Assembly (NCBI RefSeq): GCF_905404315.1
Contig: NC_066309.1
Span: 3,658,001-3,722,000 of the forward strand
Length of the DNA: 64,000 nucleotides
From: Leptidea sinapis
Taxonomy: Eukaryota > Arthropoda > Insecta > Lepidoptera > Pieridae
Direction of reading: 5' to 3'
Every line of letters begins with the position of its first letter. Position 1 is the first letter of the stretch. This document shows, one piece after another, positions 33,561 through 45,127 of this stretch. The notes beneath the pieces were generated by a model that did not search any database, was not told where the DNA came from, and worked only from the letters and a program-made list of their open reading frames with translations. The position numbers and the translations under genes were made by a program.

Positions 33561-34925
33561 AGGATATACACCAACCATCAAATATTCATTCTGTGAAAGT
33601 CGTTTGAATACTATAACTGTAATAAGTATCCTAGGGCTATTACAAGAAAAGAAATTGTCGTCCTCCTTACATTGTTAGAGCCCATAAACTCAAAATATAC
33701 AAGCGTATATACCACTTGATAGCATAAGAACGCGTGACCAACTCGGATTATCGGAGCTAGAGATTTAATGTTCAAAACAGGAGGAGCTCATTCCAAGCGT
33801 GGCTGAATGTTTACGATCTGTCAATCAAAATTGGTTACAGCAACCAGCCTAGCGAAAGTCTAAGAAAAAAGCGATTCACTCGATTGTATGAAACGTGCAG
33901 TCATTGATGATTGACAGATGACGGCTATAATCTTGTAAAAAACGGAGACAGCCGAAATCCACTACGTTTTAAGCAACTAGTCGCTTTCAGATTCAGCCGG
34001 ATTATACTTCCTCGCCAATCGCGATACTGTAATTACTACTATTTCAAACTTATGTCAAATCACGGCACGTTTCAAACTAAAGTAAATTTTTACTTAGGAA
34101 TTCCCGCCTCTTATTACGTAGTATTTACATCCTCTTTGACAGTAACAATAGATTCACTTTCCTTTTCTATGTTGATGTTTCTCCGTTAGACATGTTCTGC
34201 TCTCGATCAAGCTTTGTCTATGCGTTAGTATATTGTTAGATTAAAATACTACATGGATTGTTCAGTTATAATACAATAATGCAATCCTGTGCAAGACAAT
34301 TTACTGTAAACCTTTTTGCAATGTTTGGTGAGAATCATTCTATGTTCATGTTGGTTTATACTTTTTATTACTATTACGTTATGCGAACAATGCAAGTCTT
34401 ATGTTGCAACTTGTAATAGTTACGTATCTACTGAGTTACAACAACGACCTGTAGTAGGCATACAATGACCAAAGAGAATATAATCACTACTTTGTAACAA
34501 TCACACTTATAAATAATAATACCTTTGTATGTTGTTTAAATTTTGAATAAATATAGCTGCATTATATTTAATTTTATTGTCGAGAAAAACTGTCACATAA
34601 AAGCAGGCAACATTACAACACATTCACGTCATCATTTGATATTATGTTACCTACTTATTTATATAATATGTGACAATTGACAGTTCTCAACATTATAATA
34701 TAAAATTAAAAAATTTAAAATAAATGATCAGCACTCACGGAGGAGTAAACAAAGAAGGACTCCGTGTCACCTTACATAACAGTGAAGCACCAAAACAAGC
34801 CGGTAATCGAGTAAATGCATAGCCCCACGCATACACTTACACTAATACAAGCCGATCGGCCGCCATTATGAGATTTGCCATCGTCTGAGACGGATCAGTT
34901 TGCGTCGCAATAAAATATTTTAAAA
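33561..34925. other. Non-coding stretch with dispersed-repeat trace
   Basis: About 33845-33940 is the reverse of about 165-245. Otherwise no gene; a 92-codon frame at 33911-34189 partly lies in that repeat. Confidence 0.4.
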
Positions 34926-35021
34926 ATGCCGTCGTGCGTTGTGAAAAAGTGTAAAAACGATACTATAAAAGTATTTGTGACTATATATGATTATTTAAGG
35001 GAGAAAAAATTGTGTAACTAG
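34926..35021 (+). pseudogene. Possible THAP-domain N-terminus, orphan first exon
   Basis: ATG at 34926 opens MPSCVVKKCKNDTIK, very like the start of THAP zinc-finger domains (M-P-x-C-x4-C), which bind DNA in host regulators and P-type transposases. A possible donor, AAAA|GTATTTGTG, follows at about 34971. Read through, the frame stops at 35021. No second half of the THAP domain (C-x2-H, AVPTF-type motif) is found nearby, and a SINE starts at 35022. It may be a remnant cut off by insertion, or chance. Confidence 0.3.
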
Positions 35022-35245
35022 GCACGATGCGGGACCCGAACCCACGACCTCCGGTGTTCCGTGCCGGAGGTCTAACCAACTGAGCCAACCGTTCGAGTAC
35101 CGCCTCGTTACAAAATTCTGTTTGCTTTGTTCAACTCTCAGGTTGTGGCTTCATCTACAGGATCTACTTTACAGTTGATAACCTGCTCAACCCCAATATT
35201 AGCATATTAGGAAATTGACTTGAAATGTCGCTCTTGTAAATCAAA
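35022..35245 (-). mobile_element. tRNA-like SINE, long form
   Basis: Reverse copy. The tRNA-like module (GGCTCAGTTGGTTAGA, CCGGCACGGAACACCGG, GGTCGTGGGTTCGGGTCCCG) is preceded in its own direction by AACGAGGCGGTACTCGAACG and the conserved block GTAAAGTAGATCCTGTAGAT. Its 3' end abuts the possible THAP frame. Confidence 0.7.
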
Positions 35246-35629
35246 CAATATTTTTAAACATGTATCTGTATTAAACACTGTTTTACAGAACCACTTAAGG
35301 TGAGCATTTTAGATTCAAGATACCTATCCAGAAAAAATGTTACCAATATACGTTACATCACAAACACAGCTTATAAATAAAATTAAGAATCGAATGAACT
35401 AGTTATATACGATACGAGTATTATTTTAAAAAAGACGCATTTGCCCCTCTATGAGCCTCTACTTTTGTTACTGCACTAGTATCGCATGTATCGTAGAGTG
35501 CGTACCAGTGATGGAGAAAACTTCGGTTGCGGAATGGGGTAAAATGAACCTTGTCCAATTTAACCCCCATGAAACTCAAGTTTACCAATGAAAAAACTGT
35601 TCATCAACACTTACCTTAAAGCCTCGCCT
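35246..35629. other. Non-coding stretch
   Basis: No gene or repeat recognised. Confidence 0.35.
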
Positions 35630-36130
35630 GGTATACTGGGTCAGGAAATCTCGAGTGATTGCTAATTCCGCGGTCATATGGAAGGCAAATTCCAATTGGT
35701 TTCGAAGAAGCTGGGCGTCATAAATAGACACGGCAATACTTCAAGCCATTCCGACATTCTAGCGCTCTACAAAGCGCAAGTCCGGCCACATATGGAGTTT
35801 TGCCATCATCTCTGATCTGGCGCATCCCAACAACAGCTCGAACTATTTGACCTCGTGCAACGCAGTGTTGTTTTTCGGGGATTATTATCTCTGTAAGCGA
35901 CTAGATTATATGGTAATACGTAGAGACGTCGCTTCATTGTGTGTATTATACCACATTTATCCAGGGAAGAACTGTTCCAAACTGTTCCGAAGAACTTCTT
36001 GACGTGATTTCTGCCGCCGATTTCCACCTTTGCACTACAAAATTCTTCTACGTACAACCATGCTGTGGAATGAGTTTTCTTGTCACATGTTTCCGGGATT
36101 GAAACGATACGACATGGGTACCGTTACAGT
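35630..36130 (+). pseudogene. LINE C-terminal fragment, family B
   Basis: Across shifted frames it reads like the family at 8040: RRDVASLCVLYHIYPGKNCS-like, then AADFHLCTTKFFYVQPCCGM-like, then GLKRYDMGTVT. Several frameshifts. Confidence 0.6.
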
Positions 36131-36381
36131 TCAAATGCCAGTCTCTATCTCAAATAAGACAAAGCGATCTCACCTATACATCTTAATCGTGTTCACGTAA
36201 ACTCTATTAAATAAAAGTGTGTGTGTGTGTAATCTTTACGCGCGATTGAAGTAAAACTTAATTATAATTAACTTTAGGAATAAATAACAGATACATATAT
36301 ATACTTTTTTTGCTTATCTTCAGATAAGCTCATAGAGAAAATGTTATTTTCGTTTGCCCTTGTTTGTCCCACCTATTCTAG
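36131..36381. other. Spacer with (GT)7
   Basis: A GT dinucleotide run at about 36217-36230; otherwise nothing. Confidence 0.5.
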
Positions 36382-37563
36382 CCCCTCGTTTACACCAAGA
36401 AACAAGTCAAAAACTTATTTTATACAAAACTTGTAGAATACATGTCCAAATATATGCATGTATTTTTAACATGTATTGCAATTGTCTGAAACATTCGTGC
36501 ATTTACACTGTGTTGCCAACAAGCTTATATACAAGTATAAAACACATTTGCGTTCACATATAGATGTGAGACATGTTTGATACAGTCTGATAGAAGGACA
36601 GCGTTCACACCAACATAAATCATACATGTTTTTAACAAGTATTGCTAATTTTAATGAAATTTATGTAAAATACTTATTTAAAAAACGTTTTATACTCTAT
36701 CCATGCTTGGTGGATAAAGTTTTAAACATTTACCGGACAGACCGCTTTTTTTTTGGAAAAGAAGAAGATAAATGGATTGGTCAAAGACATAAACTTTATT
36801 AGCATTATTTATCTCGGCTTATATTAAGATATTCTTTTGATACTTTTATAGTCATCTCGCAAGCATGAGTAATGCATTAACTTCATTTTGCCTTTGATAT
36901 CCGATGCAAATACAAAGAAGAATATGAGTTACCAGTAGCTAGAAATCTCAAATAAACAACTAACAAAATAAAGCGCGTACGCCTTCCTTCAAGGTCATCT
37001 CGATACTGTGAATTCTGCTAAGAAAAGTATGGTGGAACTTTTTGAAGCAAATTATCCAAATTTACTGGTCTCATTCTAACAAAATTTCTGAATCCACTTT
37101 TGTCTTCTATTCTTAAATCACTCAATAAGGAACGATAGGCCCTTCCTTGCTGTCGTCTCCTCAAAAATGATCGCGACCAGTACTTGCGTGGTTTTTTTGA
37201 ATTTCCTTCATTCTGTATGATGTACAAGTATACTGCACTCATGAAGCAAAAATCTGCAGTACTTTGACTTTCTATTGTCTGTACTAGTAATAAATAATTA
37301 TGTTGTCAAATTCATTAACTTCTGCACTGACATGTCTTAAACAAGTTTAGCTACAAGGATACAACAAGTATAAAACATGGGACAAACATATACATGTCGA
37401 CAACTAATAGGTGACATACAATTTCATCAGACAAGTTTCTTATAAATATTGTCTACGACAAGTATTATGTTTTTATATTTTGAAAACATTGCATACAACT
37501 TGTATTTGTAATTTGCATGAAACTTGTCAAATACGTGTATAATACGTAGGTGTAAACGAGGGG
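36382..37563. mobile_element. PIF/Harbinger element with TAG duplication
   Basis: Perfect 15-bp inverted ends CCCCTCGTTTACACC (36382) and GGTGTAAACGAGGGG (ending 37563), flanked by TAG at 36379-36381 and 37564-37566. Both subterminal regions carry many ACTTGT/ACAAGT and ACATGT motifs in both orientations. A transposase relic lies inside on the - strand (36883-37242). At 1.18 kb it is an internally deleted derivative of an autonomous Harbinger. Confidence 0.85.
36883..37242 (-). pseudogene. Harbinger transposase relic (HARBI1-like)
   Basis: The - strand reads KKPRKYWSRSFLRRRQQGRA, then YRSLLSDLRIEDKSGFRNFV and RMRPVNLDNLLQKVPP, then an in-frame TAG at 37018-37020. In the same frame it continues with QYRDDLEGRRTRF and LRFLATGNSYSSLYLHRISK, ending in TGA at 36883-36885. 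The order of blocks (W-R basic start, FRMxPxxFDxLL-like, then LRFLATGxSYxSL) is that of PIF/Harbinger DDE transposases before the catalytic core. The DDE residues themselves are absent, removed with the rest of the gene, so it cannot be active. It sits within TIRs and a 3-bp duplication that independently identify the superfamily. Confidence 0.85.
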
Positions 37564-37768
37564 TAGGACATCCAGTATATAACAAATATTCTTAAAAAGT
37601 TGAAATACAAGAAGATTTAATTTATACCATAAAATTTATACTTACATTAATTAGAGCCGTCGTCCTTCTGTATTATGTTATAACGTAATTAGCTAACCTA
37701 CTAACATCTTATAGTGACCATATTATATTAAAATCTTTTATGTTATAAATAAATAGATTTGGTTGGTT

Positions 37769-37875
37769 ACTTGGCCATCGCATGAAAACACAGTGTTATT
37801 TTTTTATTTAAAACACAATGTATCTCACCGGTAAAATACATTATTAAATTCTATTGTTTAGTGCGATGGCCAAGT
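37769..37875. mobile_element. Tiny MITE-like inverted repeat, 107 bp
   Basis: Perfect 14-bp inverted ends ACTTGGCCATCGCA and TGCGATGGCCAAGT. No clear target duplication. It lies about 430 bp upstream of the quick-to-court coding start. Confidence 0.6.
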
Positions 37876-38275
37876 CAAGTACTTTAGATATATTCAAGTA
37901 TGAGTAAGAAGTGTGAATAGTATACTATTTTTTGCCCTTTGGCTACAGGCTACACTGCACAGAGTATCTTTATCTTAAAATAATATTTTTATATTCTGTT
38001 ATTCCTTATTCGTTTACTCCTTATGACTTATCCATACACAAAGGTACTCTGTGGACTTATCAGAATTTCAGAGTTCTTGTGCAATCAGCTTAAGTCACAG
38101 AGTACTTATAATTAAACGTATAGGTATAAACTAAAAGTACTCTGTGGTATAAATTACAGAATACAGAGTTTACAGGTTTACTAGATAAAACAATATTTTG
38201 ATTCCTGATTTTTGCACGCCGCAGACACAGAACTGTACGTGTGTTCCCTATGATAAATTTGCTGTTATATTGTAG
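37876..38275. other. Upstream region of quick-to-court
   Basis: Holds four copies of CACAGAGTA(C/T) in alternating orientation (about 37958, 38045, 38095 and 38135), possibly a degraded inverted-repeat element or binding sites. A plausible splice acceptor (TTATATTGTAG) ends at 38275, so the first coding exon may begin at 38276. Confidence 0.35.
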
Positions 38276-38305
38276 ATGCCAGATGTTGAATAAGGAGAGA
38301 ATAAT

Positions 38306-38545
38306 ATGTTTACCCGCAACAATAATAGAAGAATAGCAGATTATCAAGAGGAGAGTTACGGCGCGGGAAATATCATCGGGAATTTCCGTCGTGCCTCTTC
38401 ACTGCGACTGCGCGGTGAAAAAATGGTGCAGCGTTCACCCCTCTCATCAAGAAAATATATTTCCGTAATCACGGAAAACTCTAATCAGAAACAACGAAGC
38501 GATGGCTCTCGCTTACCAGAGCCCTCATATCGTCCACGTAGCCAA
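38306..38545 (+). CDS. qtc: quick-to-court-like protein, exon 1 of 4
   Basis: First coding exon (80 codons) of a coiled-coil GRIP-domain protein matching Drosophila quick-to-court, a gene known from altered male courtship. The start ATG at 38306 follows an in-frame TAA (38291-38293). A five-codon upstream reading frame (ATG at 38276) ends at that same TAA. The product opens MFTRNNNRRIADYQEES and is basic and serine-rich (RRASSLRLRGEK, SPLSSRKY), probably disordered. The donor is CCAA|GTAAGTAA with GT at 38546, phase 0, and joins cleanly to exon 2 at 38832. An untranslated exon upstream is likely, since an acceptor-like TTGTAG sits at 38270-38275. Identification rests mostly on exons 2-4. Reading past 38545 is intron. 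Confidence 0.75.
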
Positions 38546-38831
38546 GTAAGTAAAGCGTGCACATCATCACAATATTCCACATTACACCTACACCTTTTAA
38601 ATGTGTCAAGCAGCCGCAAGTACAGAGAGAAAAAAGTTCATTGACACATGCATTTAGAATGAGCACACTGCAAACACATTTGAGGATTAAGTATGTGCAG
38701 TGCCCCAGTTTGTAGGACAAAATAATAGTTCTTAGTGTGTCACAGTACATGATACTTTAATGTTGTTTGTTTTATAAATTTATATTATGTGTATCTAGAC
38801 TCTAGAGCTTATGTAGTTTTGTGTTTTTCAG

Positions 38832-39869
38832 TCGTTTAATTCTAATTCACATAAACCACGTAAATCCTGTTTAAAATCACATGAATCAGGCGTGGATAGA
38901 AAGTTAAGCATGACTGATCCTGCCCACACTCCACCTGGGTCGCCTGAAGAGTTACCTGATGATGAGTCTCTGCATAGCTATGGAAGTGCTGCCACAGCTG
39001 CTTCAATAGATGCTGGTTATGCTCCTTTTAATGGAACCACTTTCAGTGGGAGATCTATGAGGTATGTGCTACATTGCTCATCACATGCTGGACTAGTGGG
39101 AGAAGAATATTTGACACCTACACAGCGTGCTCAAAAGCAGATTCGTAGACTTAAAAGCTTACTGAGTCAAGCCAAAAAGGATTTAGAGAAAAAAGATAGT
39201 GAAATATTTCATCTAACAAAAGAGGTTGTGGAACTGAGACTTTACAAAGCATCAATATTTTCACCAGATGATAAGTCAAATTCAAGTGAAATTGTTACTG
39301 TAAGAGAAAATGATGAACAATCCAATGAACCAGATGGTGCAAAATGTGTGGAAGCTTGCAGATCGTATGATGTCACAGACAGTCCCCTGTTTAAACAGCA
39401 CACTCCAACTAGGTGTCATGAGATGCAAGGTTCCTTTACGGACTCTGGGCATTTTGATGATCTTACAAATTCCTCCTTACATTCAAAAGAGTCTGTAAAC
39501 ATGCTGTCTACAAATGACGCATCTTGTATGACCGAAGTATGTGACGGTGATGAAGAGCGACGAAACCTAATATTGTTTTATGATAAGAAAATTGAAGATT
39601 TAATGAGGTCACATGTTGGAGAGACACAGGATATGAAGAAAGCCCACAACGACAAAGTCGAATCGTTGCTACAAAAACTGGCTGATGTCAACACTAGATA
39701 TTGTGAATTGTTGCCAAATTATGAACAGGCTAAGGAGAGAATTCATGTCTTGGAAAAGCAGCTGGAAGATGCCAGCAAACAATTAGAAGATGAAGAAAAC
39801 CGACAAAGATCTATGTATCTACAGATGTACAATAAAGGATTAGAGGCTGCCAAATTTGATATGGATAAG
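38832..39869 (+). CDS. qtc: quick-to-court-like protein, exon 2 of 4
   Basis: 346 codons, phase 0 at both ends; acceptor TTTTTCAG|TCG and donor GATAAG|GTAATT. It holds the main body of the protein (residues about 81-426 of 529). A serine/proline-rich part with HTPPGSPEELPDDE precedes the conserved block from about residue 174, YLTPTQRAQKQIRRLK, which opens a first coiled coil ending ELRLYKA. A low-complexity acidic linker follows, then a second long coiled coil (about 320-426: DEERRNLILFYDKKIEDL, ERIHVLEKQLEDASKQLEDE). Such coiled coils with a C-terminal GRIP domain typify golgins that sit on trans-Golgi membranes; that location is inferred here. The name rests on resemblance of the TPTQRAQKQ block to quick-to-court as I remember it. 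The open frame before MDRK has no ATG, and the splice model explains why. Confidence 0.85.
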
Positions 39870-40122
39870 GTAATTTTGCTTACATTACATTATTATTACT
39901 TCATTTTAGTCAGTTATGGATAATATGTTTTATAGAGAGTGACCAAACAAACTGACATTAAAATTACTTAAAAAACGGTCATGATGTAAAAAATTTGTTA
40001 CATAAAATATGCTCATAGTATATTTGCCTGATTTTATGTTTGACTATTTTTCCTTTCAATTAAAATTTTTTGACACAAGCTGTGGTACAGAATTGTAAAC
40101 AAGGACAATTGCTAAATTTCAG

Positions 40123-40230
40123 AAGTGTGAGACTGCTGGAGAACCATCGCAAAGCCAGCTTGGCCGAGTGTCAGTAGAGGAGTTGCTGGATCAGTTGCAG
40201 ATTACACAAACAGAGCTCGAGAATGTTAGA
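40123..40230 (+). CDS. qtc: quick-to-court-like protein, exon 3 of 4
   Basis: 36 codons between acceptor AAATTTCAG and donor GTATGT at 40231, phase 0 on both sides. It encodes KCETAGEPSQSQLGR then VSVEELLDQLQITQTELENV, continuing the coiled coil towards the GRIP domain. The frame beyond 40230 to 40395 is intronic read-through. The next exon in phase is 5.5 kb downstream; an additional small exon in between cannot be excluded. Confidence 0.8.
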
Positions 40231-42501
40231 GTATGTATACTAATATTACAAGCGAACGGATACCTAAATAATATCAATGCTATTTATCTTCCTGAATTAA
40301 GATTGACTAATATATTTCATTTGATTTTGGAGACAAATTCTTCTACAAATACGTTTTATTACTATTCTTCATTAAAATTAATAAAGAATATATAAGGACA
40401 CATAAGCTAAATAACATTAAAATTCGCATTTGGATAAAATTAGAGGGGGAGTGATTCGAGAACAATCTTACCACTTCTTGCCAAGGGGCAAGGCAGGGTC
40501 GAAAAATTGCAAAATTTGCTTCACCCTAAATTTATGAATGCCTGTTTATACTCCAATATTCACCTACACTCAGAATTAATTTCTACATTTATTTCTTTAT
40601 AAATCCACACTGTTGACTGTATGGTATTGACCGTAATGTTATTGTTAACAATATATATAATTAATTAATCATTATCTAAACTCTATATCTTAGTGTAACA
40701 TTTCATTATAAAAGTGTATAAGCATACTTATTTTGTGAATATAAAAATATCATGTTAATAAAAAAAATTGCATAAATACATACACTTCAATTAAAATTGA
40801 AGGGTTATTTTAAATTGACATAGTTCCTGAAAAACGTTCCAAGCCACAAAAATCACATTTTAAGGAATTCGTGTTTACAGTTTAATAAATATTAGTGTAT
40901 TCCATACATGTGGGTTGGGTCATACTAAGTCATGATGTCATTTATAGAGTGTCAGTAGGGCTGCCTTTTTTTTGTCAGTCCGTTAATATGAATCAACTTC
41001 GACATGATTGTGGTTTAAACGTTTTTCTGTAATTATGTTCAGTTGATATAGGTCAGTTTGTAGAACTATTATATTATTATATATTATAATAATATTCTTG
41101 ATATTTCAATGATGTTTTGAATGTCATAATTATGGGATTACAGAAGTCATTAGTTAGTTCTCACCTTGTTCTTGTATTAGTCTATCTATTCTATTGAGTC
41201 AGTTATTTAGCTTTAGTAAAACATATTTGTACAATGTCATCAACTAAATCATTCCTTTCACTTAAATATTTACTTAAGTCTTGAATTGAAGTAGAAATAA
41301 CCAAGCATGTAGTGCCATTAACCGTACTTGCTTTAAAGTGTAGTGCATTACAGGACACAGCATTCACAACGGACCGAACGGCAAAATCTCAAGTACTTCT
41401 AAGTGCAAAGGAGGCTGTTTCTTTATGGGTCCTAGGAGCTCGTAAGGTTGGAACTGAAAGAATACAATCAAGAAAATCTATTATTTGTAGCTTGTGCACC
41501 TTATTTCTGTATTTTATTTATAATTTATTCTTACAAAATTATTTTGTTGATTAAAATAGAAATTTAATGTGGCATGCTCAGGGTTTAGTTCAAGCTCCAG
41601 AACAAAGTAATTAATGTCTATTAGAATAATTTATTAAAAAATAAAAATAGATTTTTATTCGAAATAAACTTACATTGAAGCTGTTATCTGTGCTTCTTAA
41701 CAAGCATATGAAATTGTATGCTTATTTTAATTTTGTTCAGGGATATAAAATTATTAATAGGTGTTGGTGCATCTATCTAACAATATGGTAAGGTTTAAAT
41801 TGAAAACATTTCAGTACTAACGTAACACTTTAACATAACTTAGTACATTTTGCTTTGCATGCGTTATGTTGAAACAGCCTCTTTTGGTTTTTGGGTACTT
41901 GGTGAGAGTGGAAGGTAAACAACTAGTTAAGTTTAATTTAGTGTAGTATTAGTTCTGCCTATTTTTTGTAAAATTTGAAGAAACAGTCTCACGGAAGTAA
42001 AACTATTTTTAATGTAATTTAATTGACTCCATTGTTTCTAAACTAGTTTTTTTTTTCTCCTTTACACCACACCTCACAATATCATTCTTAATATCTTAAT
42101 AATAATATCATCTGAATAGGAACTCCGCTGAGCGGTTTAGGAACATGTCTCCTCTGGTAGAGACCTTAGAGGCTGGCATATCGTGACCCCTGGTGTTGCA
42201 GATGTCCATGGGTGGTTGCCTCACCACCTATAATAATCACCACATAACCACCACCATAAATAATCTCGAAAAGGAGTCACAATTAAACACTTTAAAAATA
42301 GTTCTATTTTTAGCCTTATATAATATATCCCTAGAACTATTTTTTTAAGTTAATTCATTATTTACACACACATTTTGGTAAGTTTTTCAATCATGTTATC
42401 TAAAAATAACAATAGTGTTGTTTTAATGTATGTATAAAACGGCTTCGGCCACACTAAGTATGGATTTTTGTAACGAATTGTTAAACACTATATAATTACA
42501 T
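40231..42501 (+). other. quick-to-court intron 3, first part
   Basis: No coding signal. About 40888-41060 is a repeat also found at 61290-61490 (GTGTATTCCATACATGTGGG, CGACATGATTGTGGTTT). Near 42185 the text CCCCTGGTGTTGCAGATGTC resembles 9590-9610, a LINE remnant. The 80-codon frame at 41312-41554 is not supported. Confidence 0.5.
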
Positions 42502-42509
42502 ATAATAAC

Positions 42510-43114
42510 TAGAGACCAGATTATATGCTACAAAATTGCCCAAAATATGCATGCAAATATGCAAGTAAAATAGCTAAGATATGCACGAAAATCCATAAAA
42601 AGGGCCAAAATATGCATACAATTATACAGGAAATAGAAAAGCCATATTTACAAATATTTTATTTTATAAAGGCTTGTACTGACAATAGTATTTATGAAAG
42701 ACTATTACAGAACTTACCTACCAAGATAACAATGAAATTTAAGATTTACCTTTAAAAATATGTACTACTAATTAGTGTTCTAAATGTTCTGTAGAAAAAT
42801 TGTGTCTATGATACTGATGTTACTGGACAGAATTAAAATTTGGTTGCAATGTGCCGGGCAAAATTTCACCCATCCCGTTGATGAAACTATCAATTTCGCA
42901 CTAGGTTTCAAACCCTGGGTTGTCGCTAAATATGTTTTCAAACTTTTCTTTGAGTTTTTTCGGCATTGACTCTGGCAACTCTTTCATTAGACAAATTTTC
43001 TTCATAAGCTGAGTTGCTAGATCGAGTGTAAATATGCATAATTTTTTTTTTCTAAAATATGCAACTACCGCTGTAAAGGTACTAAATATACATTTGCATA
43101 TAATCCGGTCTCTA
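42510..43114. mobile_element. hAT-type MITE with perfect 8-bp target duplication
   Basis: Ends TAGAGACCAGATTATATGC (42510) and, in reverse complement from 43114, TAGAGACCGGATTATATGC: one mismatch in 19. The 8-bp ATAATAAC occurs directly outside both ends (42502-42509 and 43115-43122). An 8-bp duplication and TAGAG-type ends identify hAT. ATATGCA motifs are repeated in both subterminal zones. It lies in intron 3 of quick-to-court. No recognisable transposase. Confidence 0.92.
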
Positions 43115-43122
43115 ATAATAAC

Positions 43123-44760
43123 GAAACAACTTGGGATACTGTGATTAAAAACCATGAAACTGTTCCTGATTTTAAATCCAGATGGATTTTAAGAGAGCAG
43201 TATGTATTGTCTCTCTATGAATTAAAGAGAAAATGTCAACGTATACTTCGCAAATATTGGGTCAATCTACTTACTAGCCGCTGATTTAAGAAAAATTATT
43301 GTGACTACATGTTTTGGTGCGGTTCTTATCCGCGAACCATTTTGTAACAGTTCAAGCCTTATTATCAAAAATAGGTTTTAAATCACTCGAAATGTACAGC
43401 CGCTTCTGTAAATAAATACTTATATGTTCTTTTTCGAGTCATCAGCTAAATGTTATAATACCCGCACTATAAGACGGGACTGCCCCGCCATCTTAGTGAC
43501 GACAGACGAAATAACCAATCAAATCTACGATTTGCTGAATACCGACTGCTTGCTGACTTGTTCATACGTTGTATTAACTGCGTGATGTCTGGATTAAAAT
43601 ATAAATGTTTGGAAAATTACGCTATAGAAGCTGTTGTTCAATTTCCTACTAAAATAAATAATTTTCAAAATGGCCGCCATACATTGGAATGATTAAACGA
43701 GACGTATTTTTACAAAATAAGTTAAAAAGTAGGTTTTAGTTATTATCAATTATCAAACTTTTCGTGTGCGAGTCCTACAAGCACCTTTTCTGGTTATTTC
43801 AGTCTTTGGCAATATTTTGAGTCTTGTAAATAGCACATGATGAGACTAGCCATGTAAACAATATCTGATAAAAGGGACATTGTAATATAAAACAATATGT
43901 AACATTGATTTTGGTTGTAATCTCTATCTGTCATGGCATTTTATTATTAATTTTGTGCATGAAAATCATCGATTAATATTTAACCCCGTCGACTCAGACC
44001 TATATATTCGCAATGCAAACAGTTCACACAACCTACTGAGGTGAGCATGTGCGGACTGCGGGGTACTGAATCCTCATTATTTTTTATTTGTTTTTAATTG
44101 GAGAAAAAAACAGAACAATTATCTAAAATCTAGGTACAAATAAGTGGCTTATAATATATATAATACTAAAACAATTGTTCCCTAAGACTTAAATTTTCTA
44201 AAAAAAGAACATTAAAAAAAAGACTAATGTTACAGAATTTATGAGCTTCATTTTAGATCATGTATTGCAGTAATTCTCTTGTTTTAAATTGTGCTAAATT
44301 AATTGTATTAAAATCTTTATCAATATCAACAGAGACAAAGATTTATTTGAATTAATTCATAAGTATTAATTGGAGTGCATTAGTGCGACATCTATTAATT
44401 TATTAGGCAGTCCCTAATTTCGTTGTCTATGGGTTATAATGTCGATCAATATATTATTATTTTGTTGCCAGAATTAAAATACAAATTGTTTTGCAATAGT
44501 CTTTTTATAAGTAGTTAGATTTTGTATGGGTAAGATACTCAAGTATGAAATTGTCGTTTTGTAAATTATTAGAGTAATAAATTGTAACGCGTTCCAATAG
44601 TTTGTTTGCAAATTAATTTATTCGTTAGTCTTCATACACGAGAATTATCTGTTGGAGGAAATTATTTGGTTGGACGCAACTTACGTTATTACGTAATAAT
44701 AAGAACTATTGTTTTTATTCACAGAAAACTCCTTAGGAGTTGCTTCGGCTGGACGGTTTA
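43123..44760 (+). other. quick-to-court intron 3, middle part
   Basis: No gene or clear repeat. AT-rich. Confidence 0.4.
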
Positions 44761-45127
44761 TCTTAATATATATAAATTACTTGACACGTTGTCTGTCCGC
44801 GATGGACTCCTAAACTAATGAACGGATTTTAATGGGGATTACTTCATGGAGTGCAGTTTTGTCCAACTTTAGAGATAGGATAGTTTTTATTTAGATTTGG
44901 GACCCATAATTATTTTTATTTTCAATATTTGTTTTGTATGGACATTTTTTCTTTGAGAGAATTTAGTGACGCATGGTTTGACAGTTCCGCTGTGAAAGAA
45001 TTTCAATATTACAACAGGGACCATATTTTACGACACAATTCTTGATGTTTTGAAATATTATTGGCAAATTCCTATAAAACGGTATTTTTTTTATTATCTA
45101 CAAAACAACGTCTGTCAAGTCAGCTAA
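44761..45127 (+). mobile_element. Helitron-like element, complete ends
   Basis: Starts TCTTAATATATATAAATTAC after A (44760) and ends GTCAAGTCAGCTAA followed by T: the 5' TC, the 3' CTRR and the A|T target of Helitrons. 367 bp, close to the reverse copy at 27784-28156. Inserted in intron 3 of quick-to-court. Confidence 0.8.

Noticed and set aside
33911..34189. 92-codon frame
   Set aside because: Its start lies in a dispersed repeat shared with 165-245 and it has no domain features.
41312..41554. Extra quick-to-court exon
   Set aside because: No convincing splice sites in phase and not coiled-coil-like; exons 3 and 4 join well without it.
42901..43155. hAT transposase remnant on the - strand
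   Set aside because: The frame extends past the MITE end, and I see no hAT catalytic or dimerisation motif.
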